From: Lepidodermella squamata
Lineage: Eukaryota > Gastrotricha
NCBI GenBank assembly: GCA_047495785.1
Contig: JBLDXI010000019.1
Coordinates: 248,001-312,000 of the forward strand
Length of the DNA stretch: 64,000 nt
Direction: 5' to 3'
The notes under the pieces are model-generated. The model worked only from the letters and a program-made list of their open reading frames with translations. It made no database searches and was not told where the DNA came from. The translations under genes and the position numbers were made by a program. Shown in pieces: positions 1-12,408 of this stretch. Each line of letters opens with the position of its first letter. The stretch's first letter is position 1.

Positions 1-1549
1 GCATAAATCCGGATCAAAGGCTGAGGTTGGGAATTTTAGGCCGATTTCGATCACTTCACCGCTAGCTCGTACGTTCGAGCGTTGCCTGGCAACACAGCTG
101 AAAGATCATTTGCGAGCGATCAAATTCTTAACACCGGCACAACACGGATTTCGTCAATACCATTCGACTGACACCTGCGTGGCATCGTTCACCGAACGCT
201 GGCGACATCTACTTGACAAAGGAAACGTGGTTGGAGCCGTGTCGATCGACTTATCCAAAGCCTTCGACACGCTCCACCACGATGGGATTATCGAATCTCT
301 CCGATCCGCTGGTGTAACGGAAAAGTCAATTCGCCTATTGATAAACTACTTGAGCAATCGCCGCCAAACCACGAAAATCAACGGCGAAGCATCCCCGTTC
401 GAGTCAATTGATTGCGGTGTGCCACAAGGATCGGTCCTTGGGCCACTCATGTTTACAATTTATGTAAACGACCTGCCTTTGATTTTAAGGAGATGCGGTA
501 TAGCACAATACGCCGACGACATTACAATTTTTTACGGATCGAAGAACATCAACGAACTCCACTCAGTTCTGCAACTGGAACTTGACAGGGTATGCGCATG
601 GCTAAAACAGAACAGCCTCGCAGTAAATGGGAAAAAATCGCAATTCATGCTTCTCAAACCACACCTCTCGACAGCGCCCGATTTCAAGGTCACAATCGGA
701 GGAGTTGCGATAAAGCCGTCAGAAATCATGGATACCCTTGGTTTCAAAATTGACAACAAGCTACAATTCGATGAGCACGTCGAGATGGCCAAAGGCAAAG
801 CCCGAAAAGGCCTGTTTGCTCTCAAACAAGCTGTCAACGCTGGAATCGATCGCAAAACTGCTGTTATGATGACAAATGGCCTCGTCGTCAGCCATCTGAA
901 TTATGGCGACCTCACCCTCGGACAGGCCTCAAAATCGACTCGCGACAAACTGCAATCGTCGCAGGATCGAGCTATCAAAATCATATACGGCGCTCATCCA
1001 TTGGCGGATCCGGCCCCGCTGCGGCATCGACTTGGGTGGCTAACAGTCGGCCAGAAGCATGCGATGCACCTATGTACATTCATGTGGAAGAGCCTGAACA
1101 ATATGGCGCCGGATGAATTCACGTCGATGTTTAAGCTGAACGATCGCAGCCACGGCTACAGCTGCCGTAATTTCGAACCCATGTTAAAACCGACCTACAC
1201 ATCCGAGCGAGGCCAACTAAGCATGTCGTACCGTGGCCCGCACTTGTGGAATCAAATGCCTTCGAGCGTTCACGAAGCGGAGTCAGCAAAGGCGTGTCGC
1301 CAAGCAGCTTATCTACACTACTACAACATTAATGCCGCTCTGCTCTGATTGTTGAATATTCATATATTTTCATATTTTTCATGTTATGTTGATCATTGCA
1401 TTGATTTCGATAGTGATCCCGATCAGTCTACTATTTATGCTATTTCGATTTTCAATTTTGTTGTTGTCTTTACTTTTCTATTGATCACTTGTCTGAGCTG
1501 TCCTCTTCTGGGCGTTATGGCTCTTTAAATAAATAAATAAATAAATAAC
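1..1549 (+). mobile_element. Non-LTR retrotransposon (LINE), 3' part with reverse transcriptase
   Basis: The reading frame is open from position 2 to the stop at 1346-1348 and continues beyond the window. Seen: the finger motif NFRPISITS near 41-67, palm motif VSIDLSKAFDTLHHDGI, the GVPQGSVLGP block, and the catalytic YADD box near 511-522. After the stop comes an AT-rich 3' UTR and a tail of TAAA units (about 1526-1549), typical of LINE target-primed integration. No frameshift is visible in the part present, so it may be a young copy. The RT belongs to the jockey/CR1 kind; I cannot fix the clade. The endonuclease and ORF1 would lie upstream. The first ATG in the window is not a start codon, since the protein runs in from the left. 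Confidence 0.93.
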
Positions 1550-1678
1550 AAATCGTTGATACCGTTGTTTCCAGTGAGCGAGCGAGCCGTTGGGGTAGAG
1601 AACAAATTTGTATCGACCGAAACCTCCTCTCCTGTAAAAATATATAAATTATAAAAACAGGGTGTAAAATATTGTTAA

Positions 1679-3022
1679 CTAACCAGGCGTTAGATGGAAA
1701 TTGGGCGGATGTAACTGAGCATGTAACTGAGCCAGCCGCTGCTGCTCAGCGGTAATCGCATTTTCGATGGCATGTAGAAGGCCCATCGCCTCGGCAACTT
1801 GCGCCTCTGCAGCAGCGACCCGTGCTTCGGCAGCCGCAGCTCGCGCATTGGCAACCTCCGCACGGGCCTCTGCCGCGCGAGCGTAATGTACAGCTTCATG
1901 CGTAGCCGCCTCTTGGCGGGCACGCTGTTCTTCCGCCATGTGAAAGAGCCGCATGGCATTAGCGGCGCGGAGTTCAGCGGCATTCGCATCGGCATCGCAG
2001 ACCCGAGCATGCTTCACGGGGACACGAGGAGTTGGCCCAATCTCAGAAGATCCTAGGTAAAACAATGTTAGCCAAATGAAATGTGTGATAATCAAATCAA
2101 AACCTGGCACTTGAGGATGATCAGGCTCCTTAAATTCGCAAGATTCTGCAAAAACGAATAATCATGATAATTACGATTTCGGGTTTCAGCTTTTACCAAT
2201 GTTTCCATCCGGTGAGGCAGCAGCAACGGATGGCCCAGCATCTCTCAGGTGAGCGAACGCACGCCGAAACGGCGTTGCTACCCTATCCAGCAAAGGCGAA
2301 ACCGCGCCGCGAATCGTTTCTAGAGTTGAAAAAAATATTACAAGAATCTAGCAACCAAAAACAAACAAACCAATGTCAACGCTAACAAAGGCGCGCTCTC
2401 GGAGGCAGCCTGAAGTAGAAAGCATGAATGAAAAAATAAGCAAATTAATTACAGCTTACCGACGATTCGAGCACGTAGAGCTCTGGTTTTTGTGAATATG
2501 TAAAGACAACAACAACAAATCACAATAGCTCCGGTTACGCTGGTGACGGCGATTATCGCTATGTAGAAATACTGATGCTCCTGAAAATACAAATAAACTC
2601 CAAATAAATGCAATACAAATAATGTAAAATCATATGTCCTACGAGGACTTTTTGCAAATGGGTGTAAAAATCGGTCACGCAGAAATTAAATTCGCTAAAC
2701 AAGAAATTCATGGCTTTACAGTATTATGTAACAGATGAATGGAAAAGGCTCAATTGAAGGAAACAGTATCAAAAGTTGTTTAATGCATGATCAAGAGCAT
2801 TCGAAATGGTAACAAAAATAAAAAAATGTAAATGAAACCTACAAGCGTTGTGCTGTTGGAGTTGTGCTGTTCCCTGCTGATGACCACACCGCTGATGGTG
2901 GCCAAATCGTCTGATTGCCGCTGATGGCCGCTGATGGCCACACCGTCGTTGACCACGCCATCGTTGGCGAGAGCACGCGATCCAACGGCCGGCGGCAAAA
3001 CACCACGGAAAAATTCAGCCAT
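1679..3022 (-). CDS. Single-pass membrane protein with Ala-rich coiled coil (4 exons)
   Basis: Model on the minus strand: 3022-2843, 2580-2460, 2145-2104, 2052-1679, giving 238 residues; all junctions are GT-AG and phases agree. Residues 1-60 have no signal peptide and carry short DGV/ISG repeats. Residues about 64-87 form one hydrophobic helix ending in a CCCC run, followed by a basic stretch (RALRAR), so the N-terminus is probably outside. Residues about 127-220 are very rich in Ala, Glu and Arg (AAEARVAAAEAQVAEA) and predict a cytoplasmic coiled coil. The last intron (51 nt, 2103-2053) keeps frame if retained and would then add a second hydrophobic stretch (ITHFIWLTLFYLG). Four Cys after the helix could be palmitoylated. 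I recognise no family. Confidence 0.6.
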
Positions 3023-3399
3023 TACAACAAAAGTACAAAAGTACAAAAGTACAAAAGTACAAAATACAAATGAAAAACCTATGCAATAAAAGCCATATTG
3101 TTGGAAAAAATAACTTATTTTAACCAATAGAAAATTTCAAATTATTCAGATTTCAGACTACAAAGACTTTTCCACGCAAGTATGCTTCGCAAGATCAAGT
3201 TGATGAAAGTGAAAGAAGGCAAGCTTGCTAGCACGTTTTTTTTGCTCGGCGATCGGCGTGCTCGGTCGTGCTGGCCGTCGGCGTGCTAGGCTGTGCTTTT
3301 TTCATTATTCAATTAATTTTAGCATTATAATATAACGTAATTAAAAAATTCTTGTTTATTTTATTTCATTTGAAAACCAAGAACGTCTTTTGGCGGGTT

Positions 3400-3590
3400 A
3401 TTTTCAAGTTTAGGAGTTTCGCTAACTCCTGAAAGTACTGCTGAAAGCAGAATACGTGGACGATTTCGTCTACACAAAGAAGATGTAACTCGCCACCTTA
3501 CCTCGACGCGCCCATCTGCGTCCGTTGGATGGAAGACCGCCTTAGTGCGAATCCAACGCTAATATACATACATACATACATACATACATT
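3400..3590 (+). repeat. Microsatellite (CATA)n, possible LINE 3' end
   Basis: A tract of about seven CATA/TACA units lies at 3562-3590 directly after a non-AT-rich stretch (about 3420-3560) that differs in composition from its surroundings. A unique segment ending in a simple-repeat tail is the usual look of a 5'-truncated LINE copy. The microsatellite is seen; the LINE origin is inference. Confidence 0.5.
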
Positions 3591-3936
3591 TCAACAAAAA
3601 AGACTCAGTTGACGTCGTCGAACGAAACAAAATAATAAAGAAGTCTCTCTCATTGCATTCATGCGTGGGAAATTTCATTTTCATTTTCGCCGAAGATTTG
3701 CCTCGAAATCGTTTTAAAGCTTTTATTTTGATTTAATTTGCAAGATCTGTTGTGAGACTTCGGCTTGTTCTTCACTTGTAGCACTCCAGTAACTGTGGTA
3801 GGCGCAAGTTATCACTAAATTTTCCATTTACATCGCTGAACTTACTCGTAGAGGTTTGTCTTTAACCTCTAGATCCTGTAAAATGACCAAAAAATGACTA
3901 ACCCATCAATGCATCCAAGTTCATCCGTATGTTTAG

Positions 3937-4223
3937 GACTGATAACAAGTTGATGCATCTGTTTTCTACTCGTAACAAGTTGACCTATTTGTTTTCTACT
4001 CGTAACAAATACTTATACTTTAAACCATTAGTGTCCACTCGCGCGCAATGTTGAATCCTTTGAAAAGTTGTCATCACGAAGGCCCGGGAGGCTCTCTTAC
4101 TGTCGAGACCAAGTCATCTTAAACGGGGCTTCTTGGAGCATCCTGTCAAGTGTTAAACTGCGACTCCAATATTTGTTTTCTACTCGTAACAAACTGGCCC
4201 GATTGTTTTCTACTTGTGACAAG
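3937..4223 (+). repeat. Dispersed 19-nt repeat TGTTTTCTACTCGTAACAA
   Basis: Near-identical copies occur at about 3959-3979, 3989-4009, 4173-4192 and 4203-4222, with a partial copy (GATAACAAGTTGATGCATCT) at about 3941-3960. Spacing is irregular, so it is not a simple tandem array. Function unknown. Confidence 0.7.
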
Positions 4224-4505
4224 TGGAGTTTTCAGCAAATTTCGCACAAACTTGACATCAATCAAACAACTTCCATCAAAGCCCCGCTAGTGGTTTAGGG
4301 CTGACTTCGTGATTTGGGTAACAGACAGTCAGTTGCCAGTTTTTACTGTTCAAATGAGCATCATTGCTTTGACCGTTCTCATAATTTACCTCATAATTTA
4401 CGTAGGATTTCAGCTGCTAACGTTTGCTGAGTTTCTCTGTTGCCTGTTTACTGCTGAATTTAGTATGATACAAATAATTTTCTATTGAATAGTAAAGTTT
4501 TAACG

Positions 4506-5091
4506 ATGATTAATCTTACTAATAGTTGGATTTTGGCGGTTTTTATGTTGGAGACGATATCGGGATCACCGCCTTGTCTTGAGCCCACTGGCAAGTTTTT
4601 TTGCCAGTTTTTGCTAGAAAAATCTTACAGCAATGATTTTACAGATGCCAATATCATATGGTGCGCCAAGTCTGGCAGTTGCAGAGTATGTCGCAGTCTC
4701 ATTGAATCGACAACAATAACAACAACAACTTCCACAACAGCAACAGACACAACAAAGACCCCGCCAACAAACGCACAGACCCTGTCAGTGTCCTATCTAA
4801 CGAACAGCGTGCTGAACATTTCGAAAGATTGCTCACAGATTTTACGGTTTGTTCTGAATGTACCTGAGTTTAATCACGAAGTTTAACCATTTTTCTCTGT
4901 CCCACCAGGATAATAATATTACCGACGCTTATTCGGTCATTCTTTGGGTTCTATTTGCTCTTGTCATCTTAGCGATTTGCATCTGGCTACTCCGATGCCG
5001 CTCAAGTAAGTTAAAGTTAACGATTTTGATTTTCAAATTGTGATTGTTTTTATTCCAACATCAAGGGTCTGGCTATATGGCAACTGACTAA
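4506..5091 (+). CDS. Small mucin-like type I membrane protein (3 exons)
   Basis: Exons 4506-4859, 4909-5005, 5066-5091 give 158 residues; introns of 49 and 60 nt, GT-AG, phases 0 and 1. The start chosen is the ATG at 4506, which gives a signal peptide (residues about 1-19, ILAVFMLETISG). A short ectodomain with several Cys (CLEP, FFCQ, WCAKSGSCRVC) is followed by a Thr-rich stalk (about 74-97), likely O-glycosylated, and N-glycosylation sites (NIS, NIT). One transmembrane helix spans about 127-146, then basic residues and a 12-residue tail spread over two exons. An AATAAA lies at 5310-5315. It could be an adhesion or coat protein; no family recognised. Confidence 0.68.
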
Positions 5092-6058
5092 AATGTTGAT
5101 GGCGGCTGGATTAATAGCCAGTGGTTGCAAACAGCTAGCTAAAAACCTATCGAAATGAGCGATGACATCAACAATCAATCAATCAATCTTCATTTTCGTA
5201 AAAAAAACCTATTTATCCACTATGTTTTTGTAATTTTGTAGTGTCTCTTTTTACGCGAAATTTCTAGTCCGAAAGGGTCTCTTTTGCATTTGCATATTAT
5301 TATTATTGTAATAAATAATTATTTGTAAGAAAAGAATCGTTTTAAACCCTGAGTTTTGTTTTATTATCGCTGAATGATAATTTTATTTTATGCAAAAATC
5401 TTGCTATTGACACCTTTCTGAAAACGATGCAATTTTGCGACTTTGATTCTCCCTCGGCTCATAGCTGCGCATTAAAATGATGTGTTGAGTTCATTCGGCG
5501 TTGCTGCAACAGCTAGGTTCGCTTCACAACAAACTCTCCGAGGGCTAGTACATGGCAATAACTTTTAGTTATGAATTGATTGATGGGAGAAGGCGAGGTG
5601 TATAAAAGTAATGTCGTTTTTATTGCACATCGGTTGCACTTGTCAAACGGTTGTTGAGATTACGAAACATTTATTTTTATCAGCAGAAGTTATTTATGGG
5701 CGGATTTCAGAAAAAACTAAGACATAAATATTTTTGAGATACCCTTTGAGATACCGAACCTTAACCCCAAGCCTAAAAGATATCAAAGCATTAATAAGAA
5801 AAAAGAACAACGGCGGGAAAAGATGCTACATGCGGCCATCATATATGCATATGCATTTGCACACACACTAATAATAATAACAGTACGCGGACGAAAAACC
5901 GCTCAAACAGCTTTAACGTGGCACTGGACGCTCGAAATGCCACAAATTTTACATATTCTTCATCCTCGCATCAAGACGGTCATTTTGATACCAGTTTCGA
6001 GGCTAAATTCGACAAATTAAGAAAATTTATTTTCCAATGTGCGTATAGCATGGTTAAG
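5092..6058. other. Intergenic, no gene seen
   Basis: AT-rich sequence with short chance ORFs only. It separates the convergent 3' ends of the mucin-like gene (plus) and the discoidin/LamG gene (minus). An AATAAA for the minus gene lies at 6031-6026. Confidence 0.55.
6026..6031 (-). terminator. Polyadenylation signal AATAAA
   Basis: Lies 28 nt after the inferred stop codon (6061-6059) of the discoidin/LamG gene, which supports that stop as the true end. Confidence 0.75.
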
Positions 6059-9000
6059 CTACATTACTGCAGAACACAAACGATAGAAAGGCTGCAAGTC
6101 GGTCAGTAGAGGTCGAAAGTCGACTGTGCTTCCGATTACGTAGGTCTGAGATTCAATGGCTGGTGTTTGGGTGCTAGAAACAGTGATGCTGCTATTGTTA
6201 CCATCATTCAGCTCGGACTTGCAGAAGAAATCTTTAGAAGAAATATGTATTAACGTTTGATACTTGAACTTTACTCACCGTAAATTCCCAAATACACTAC
6301 ATGGCACTACAAAGAACAGCAAAGTGCCGACAAAGAGGTGCCGCCTGGGCTTGTATTTGGGAATTTACGGTAATTCATCCTACTTACCGGGGCAGCCACG
6401 AAGCAAAATTCGCAATCCAATACCGCCAGACCAAGATACTGGATGAATCCGGACATATCTCGCTATAATGTACGGCCTGATAGCATTCCAAACCAAGCCG
6501 TCATTGTTTTCGTTACCAGGAAATACCTTCATAGATATCGAGTAAGATATCAAATAAGAATCGTCTCAAACCAATGACTAACCCTGACGATAGTTGGTCT
6601 AGGCAATTCGTAGACCCATACGAAGTAGTTGAAAGGTGTTCCATAGGACATCTTAAAATTGGTGACGTAGTAGCCAGTTGAGTAGTCGCCCTGGGTCGTA
6701 ATCGATGTTACAGTGGTTTCTTCTCCCAGATCAAGCATTAAAAATTGGTTGTAATCAGAGGATGCAGGCCTCCAACAACACGAAACCGAACCAGTCATGT
6801 TCGGATAGCCAACCCACCGGTTGTGAAGTCGGAATTGGTCGAATCTAACGCCAGCTGTTGACATGAATACAGAACTCAGCGAGGCTGAAGCTCGAGCAGT
6901 TAGATCACTCTCGCATACGTGGCCTTGAACTATTAAAACTTAAGGTGATTACGTATGAATACAACAATTCCTGCTTACGAGATACAGGTCCGGGGCACTG
7001 GGTAGCGACCTCCATAGCCATATATTGGTTCAAGTAGCCCTGGAACACGCTCAGGCACGCAAAGTCGCCCCTCGCCCAATAGCCCCAGTAAACTTGACGC
7101 GCAATGGCAAAGCGTTGCATCTGAACTGGCCTCACGTCGGGCAAATCGTAGCTGGCGACTCGACTGCCTTCGTAGAAACCTTCGAAACGCATAGCACCCG
7201 GCGTCATGTCAAACGACATCATGAAGTGCCGCCAAGTGTTGTAATACGTGTCGACCGTTACCGTCCTCGAGTAAGCCGCATTCGTACTGCCTGTTGGGCT
7301 TTCCATTATCGCTTGGTACAACACGGAGTACGGTGTAGTCGCCGTAATGAAAACCTTTTCATAGTCGTATGACGCCTGGTTCTGGGCGATGATAGGCAAA
7401 TTCACACCGCTACCCGTCTCTTTGCTATAAAAAAATATGCCAAAGGTGTAGGGCGTCACTGTGTTCGCGCCCTTGCCAAATAACAAGTCGGTTCGCCCGG
7501 CAACGGAGTAATAGTAGTTGGCTGATGATGCGCATTGCTGGCCCCAGACGTCATTCGTGTTTGCCCGCCAGGGGAAGCCAGAACCTGGAAAATATTGCTT
7601 CTTCAAACTATTTATAAAATTATAAGCTCATCCTAGAGCATATAAACAAGATGCGTAAGGTGTAAAATGCGAGTAATCCTAGGTGGCAGCGATAGAAGCG
7701 TTCAAATAACCTCACCTTGACTCCAACTTGATGCTCCGATAACATTCCCAGCTGTAGCATTTGTAGTGGATGAGCTGCCGTACGAACCGTCGAAAGGCGT
7801 GCTCGCAACAGCGGTCATGTCCGCCGTCGAAGTCAGTGGGCACCGCTTCAATGAGCCGACCTGCTTCCGATTCAGCGCGGCCTTGTAGATGTGAAGGCAC
7901 GCCAAGTTGATCGACATTGAACCTCCCAAGCGAAAAGAAAGCATATTCGTTGCAAGGCCGTTCGAACATGAAATTGAGATAATTGTACTCTCAGAACCAT
8001 CTAGCAATGCTACCAAAGTCCTAGCTACATGGTCATAGATCAGCCCGACAAAGGCCCAGTGATTAGCTATGAGTTGTTTTGATGTCGTGAAATTCACGGT
8101 CCCTGCTCCCCCACGGCATGTTGCGCCAAAAACTAGTCTACCGCCCGAAATGGACAAGTGGACTATAGGGGTTGACAGTAAGTACCAGCCGAAAATCACG
8201 CCGTCCGCAGCACTTAGCTGCATTGCGTGAATAAGAACGGTGAAAGAGAACTGAAGATCGAAAGAAGTGCCTATAGGCACCTGCAAGAAGTCATTCGTCG
8301 TTGCAAGGCTCCAAGCACTAAAAGGCAATATCATTGGTCCGAGATTAGATGAAAAATTAGGGGCTTACGTTGACGTGTAGCCATACATTTTCGAGCACTG
8401 AGGGCTTCCATTAAAGACGAAGTTCGGCCCTTGACTAGTGACATCGTTCAACGAGCAAGCCAGGGGGTACAACGCAACAGGTGGTGGGGCTAAGATGAGA
8501 CTCTCGGTTACATTAAAGATTGAACTAAAGAACTTACTTAGCCAGGGACATCGCGATGCTTGTTCGATCTCGGACTGGTCGAGGCCTCGTTTGTAGAACT
8601 GCATGCAGGCGATGCGCCCGCTCCATTGACCGCGAATTTCGAAATACTCAGTCATCATGAATATGTCAGGCGCAACACAGCCTTGATAGTTGACTGTTCG
8701 ATCGTAGGTGTCGTAGTAAACGCGACTCACGCCGCTTCGGCAGTCGACTGTAACGGCGAAAAAGAACCATTGATCAGAGGGCGGATAGGCGTCTACTGAC
8801 GGCCATGCCCAGCTAGTGGTTGGATGGGTGGTGAAGTCTAGCTTGATTTGGCGCGTTGATGTGAAGCGGACGTTGAACCGTGCGATTCTATACAATTGCT
8901 TCTTATAACTTCATTTTCAAAAAACGACAATTCAAGCGACAAACCCATTTTTGGCCTTGCACTTTATCAAATAGATATCACCTGTATTGCCAGTGCTCGG

Positions 9001-11319
9001 GTAGTACAGCCATGCCGCTAAGGTCCAGCCATTGTTAAGATCAATCGTGTTGATGTTATTCGTTCGAACAAGGATTGCTTGATCTGTACCAGGCCACTGC
9101 AAAGCACCTAGAGGACGACCATCAAATCCAGCTACGTAGGTCAAACTCGGTGGGATGATAGCGTGGTTGCCGTTACTCGACAAATCATCGCCTCCTCGCA
9201 GGTAGTCGAAAAGCCACAGACCATCAGGGTTAAGAGTGACCACGCCAGGGAAATTGGGCGTCACAATTTCAACAGAGGATATTTTTATTGCTGAACCAAG
9301 GTCAAGCGTAGCGAAAGGACGGCTGGAACCAGCTGGATTGCCAGTGATTCTCGTGCAATTCTGCTGATGCTGCAGTCGAATAACTCGAGGTTGCGTTATC
9401 GAAGCAGGGCTTGATAGGCTGGAGTCAAAGCCTGTAGCATTGACAGCGCTATTTGCCGCTAGATTACGCAAATAAGTTGGCGTCGCTGAAAAATTGATGA
9501 CTTAATGATAACCTATGATATCAAAATCGTGCTGTCATACTTCTACAGCCTAACAGCTCGAATCGATAGCAAATAGTGTTGGAGAATCCGATGGGGATGA
9601 GGTTGAAAAACTGACCGATAACAGCGCTCGGAAATGCTATCACAACAACTGTCGAGCCATCCGTATTTGCGGTGAAACCTTTCGAACCGAAATTATCCAT
9701 CAAATCGAGCCAGTTGTCATCAGCACGAGCTTTGTATTTGAATGAGAAAGCTGTAACCCACGAATTGATTTTCAGACAGCCTTGAACCTGAACGGCTCTT
9801 AGGAAGGTCTGTTTTTTCAAGTCAACCGTAATTCTGTATCGGTTGCTGAACGCTGCCATGCCCCAATTGAGTCTAGCGTAGTAACTTTGCGCTATTGGAG
9901 CTGGTGTTGTCAATTGGATATCTGTTACTTCTCCGTTTTCGACACCGAGTGGTTCAAAGCAGTTGGCAATAGGGCAGCCGAGAAAACTGAATCGACCACC
10001 TCTGTAGTAAGTCGTTGTTGAGTTCTCTATGGTCGTGGTCAGTTTGATATATCGCAGCAAGGTAGGTCGGAAAAACTGGAACGAGACATTGCCGCTTGAG
10101 AGGCCACTTAGACAATCCAGAAACTATATTTAAAAAATAGAATGTCGAGCCTATAACCGATGCATCTCACTTTTGCGCCAATGTGCGACTTTCAGGGTGA
10201 ATGGGGGATCACCCCCACCCCCCCCCCCCCCCCCACCTCTCCTCTCCCCCCAGCTCGGCCTTGCCAGACAACAAAACGAGAATTTATCCCAGAGTTTCGT
10301 TAACTTTGAGAGGTTTTGAAACGTGTTTTAGTGAAAAATCTCAAAATCTTGACCCATAGCAATGGTCTGATTGGAGACAGAAGTATAAGGAATCGGCAGA
10401 GAACTTTTCAGCCCTCCCGTGAGCCATCACGAGATGATGGCCCGAACGCCACTCTTAGTCAGTAGAAGTTCTTCGCCGATTCGTTTACATCAAATCTTGA
10501 AAGAGGAATCAGGAAATACAAACCTGCTGTCTACCTCTACCAGACATAGCTGAAGTGAAGGAGACACCATCCATCGAATAATCGATTCCGAGCTGTCGAG
10601 CACATTGAAAATCACGGCACTGGTATCGTAGTTCTGTTAGCCACACGAATCGCTGTAAATCTACCTTAAACCATGAACCAAGTGGCGCGTTCATAGCCCA
10701 AACCGCCCAGTTCAAGTGGCCAGAGGTTATGCGCGCGAAGTAGAATGGCTCCCTGTAAAGCGTGTAACCAGTTGCTGTCCAAGTCGTTGATGAGCTTGAT
10801 GAATAGCCGAGATCGCCAACATAGCTCGTGTCGTAGTCCAAAACCTCGACAGGACAAGTTGGGTCCGGGTCACTTGCGAACTCTTTCCAACAAGTCGGCC
10901 GCATGACTTCACGCTTGATTGCGTCGAAGTACCAACTTGCAGTGCAATGATTACTCAAGCACTGCCCGGATTTCGCCAGTTGACTCCGCCCAGCTAGAGA
11001 CATGGATGTGAAATCCATATCTGGCGCCAGCGTAGCTATAAGCTATAATTGACCCAACCGGTGAGACGCTGAGTAGGGAACACGTTTTTGTGCTCTTCTG
11101 AAACTGCAGCGATAGGCACTGCTCTGATTTCGAGCAAAAAGATGCGCAGATCGACTCTTCTCTCACGGGTTCCGCCAACGCTATTGCGTAACTGTTGAGA
11201 TTCACCAACCTACTTTGCGTTGTCGGAACAATGGCTGCATTTTCGTGGCGCAGAAAATACGACCCGCACTGTACTAGAGAAGGCAACAGATGAAGGAAAA
11301 CCAGCAGATTTATCTTCAT
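6059..11319 (-). CDS. Secreted multidomain protein: apple + discoidin + LamG domains (10 exons)
   Basis: Minus-strand exons 11319-11002, 10961-10524, 10123-9541, 9485-8945, 8887-8369, 8317-7716, 7584-6979, 6929-6583, 6526-6388, 6231-6059 sum to 4266 nt, 1421 residues. All phases agree. The signal peptide is MKINLLVFLHLLPSLVQC. In order: PAN/apple-like Cys domain (about 30-105); two F5/8C discoidin-like domains (about 130-300, with GSWFKVDLQ and LGCP, and about 305-446); a partial fucolectin-like segment (about 447-525); three concanavalin/LamG-like domains (about 540-720, 750-925, 950-1195), each ending in a Cys-Pro block; a final discoidin domain (about 1215-1362, FPGNENND then ARYVRIHPVSW). 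No C-terminal helix, so it is probably secreted. The exon 1/2 junction is the weakest: a 97-nt intron from 11059 also fits. Such sets occur in cell adhesion and in invertebrate glues; the role here is inference. Confidence 0.85.
6277..6371. mobile_element. 95-bp foldback MITE inside the last intron of the discoidin/LamG gene
   Basis: A perfect 20-bp inverted repeat, ACCGTAAATTCCCAAATACA at 6277-6296 and its reverse complement at 6352-6371, encloses a 55-nt GC-richer centre. It sits inside the 156-nt last intron, which would be about 60 nt without it, the usual size in this gene. The ends resemble the ACCGTA ends of other elements in this window. Confidence 0.75.
10218..10234. repeat. Poly-C run in a 400-nt intron
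   Basis: Seventeen consecutive C on the plus strand inside the unusually long intron 10523-10124 of the discoidin/LamG gene, within a C/T-rich patch. Run length may be unreliable. Confidence 0.8.
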
Positions 11320-12408
11320 GTATTTTCGTTTTTCCTCTTTTTTTAAAAAAAATGGCTTGAAAATGGTGCAGCGAAATACCGACGGTTTCGGTCCGTTATC
11401 GGAAACCTCGCTGTTTCAAATGTGGCTGACTGACACGCTTCACTGAATTTCTCTCTGTCTACAAATGAGTTGGGTGCGATTTTTCACCGCGTTGCCTTGT
11501 TTCAAAATTCACCCGGAATAAGGTAGAATAGCTGTGACGTCGAAGACCCAACCAACTTAGTCCGTTGTGCCAAAGTTACGCGCAGTAAACAGTGAGAAAA
11601 AGTAGGTGTAACTGAAGTCGCGACGTGCGCAATTCGATGGATCAATATTAGCATTTATATATTTAGCAACATGATTGAATGACTAGTCGCGTGGTATAGT
11701 CTGAAGTCCTATTTAAAATCCACGGAAAGGCTGCACGAAGCGCCGAGGCCCGTGTTTTTTCTTAACAGATGTAATTACTTTTTACGACGGTGATGTTTTT
11801 TTGAGTATTATTTTTCATCGAAACTGTAACACTCTCAAAATAAGAAAATGAGATTATTTATGCACGATTAGAGGAAGAGATTAAATATGCCATGTCTGAT
11901 TCTCTGATTATCTATGCTTATTTCGATAGAATCAATCCACTCGGGACGAAGTGGGGTAGCTTGGCCGCGTGAATAATTCACTCAAAGAAGAGAATTTTAC
12001 GAGGAACACCATGGTTATTTTTTCGTGATTTTATGATTTTTAAATTGGTCAAAATGCATACCTATTATAGTTTTTGAGCTAGCAAATAAAATGGTAAATC
12101 GGCAGGAATAAGGAATAGGTACCTATATTCGTAATTCGTGTAATCGCTGAACTTCTTATAGACCGTTCGGTAATCATTTTTTCCACCTTGAACCAAAATA
12201 GTAAAATTGACTGAATATTGATGATTTTTAAACCTCGGAAAACATGGTTTGTCCCCAAGATTACCCCATGATACCGTGAATATAATGAGACAGTTTTTAT
12301 TGACATCGAATATATTTATAGAGTGTGCACAATTGACCTTATTATAATAACGTAAAAATAAGCTTAAAAAATAGCCATATAGAAAATAAGCGATCTTTTT
12401 TCTAGCAA
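11320..12408. other. Intergenic: upstream region of the discoidin/LamG gene
   Basis: No convincing gene. A 75-codon frame at 12079-12306 (minus) lacks homology, domains and splice context and is probably chance. No clear TATA motif just upstream of 11319. Confidence 0.5.

Larger units (their letters stand above)
3023..4505. other. Intergenic, repeat-rich, no gene seen
   Basis: No convincing coding frame. It holds the tandem TACAAAAG units just upstream of the preceding gene (about 3029-3064), a GC-rich GGCGTGCTCG-type patch at about 3242-3297, a possible LINE 3' end with a CATA microsatellite (3562-3590), and a dispersed 19-nt repeat (3959-4223), listed separately. Confidence 0.6.

Noticed and set aside
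1799-2056. Plus-strand frame over the Ala-rich coiled coil
   Set aside because: Shadow of the minus-strand Ala/Arg codons; the minus frame has phased exons on both sides.
7025-7372. Plus-strand frame inside the LamG exon
   Set aside because: Shadow; the opposite strand carries the LamG pattern and correct splice sites.
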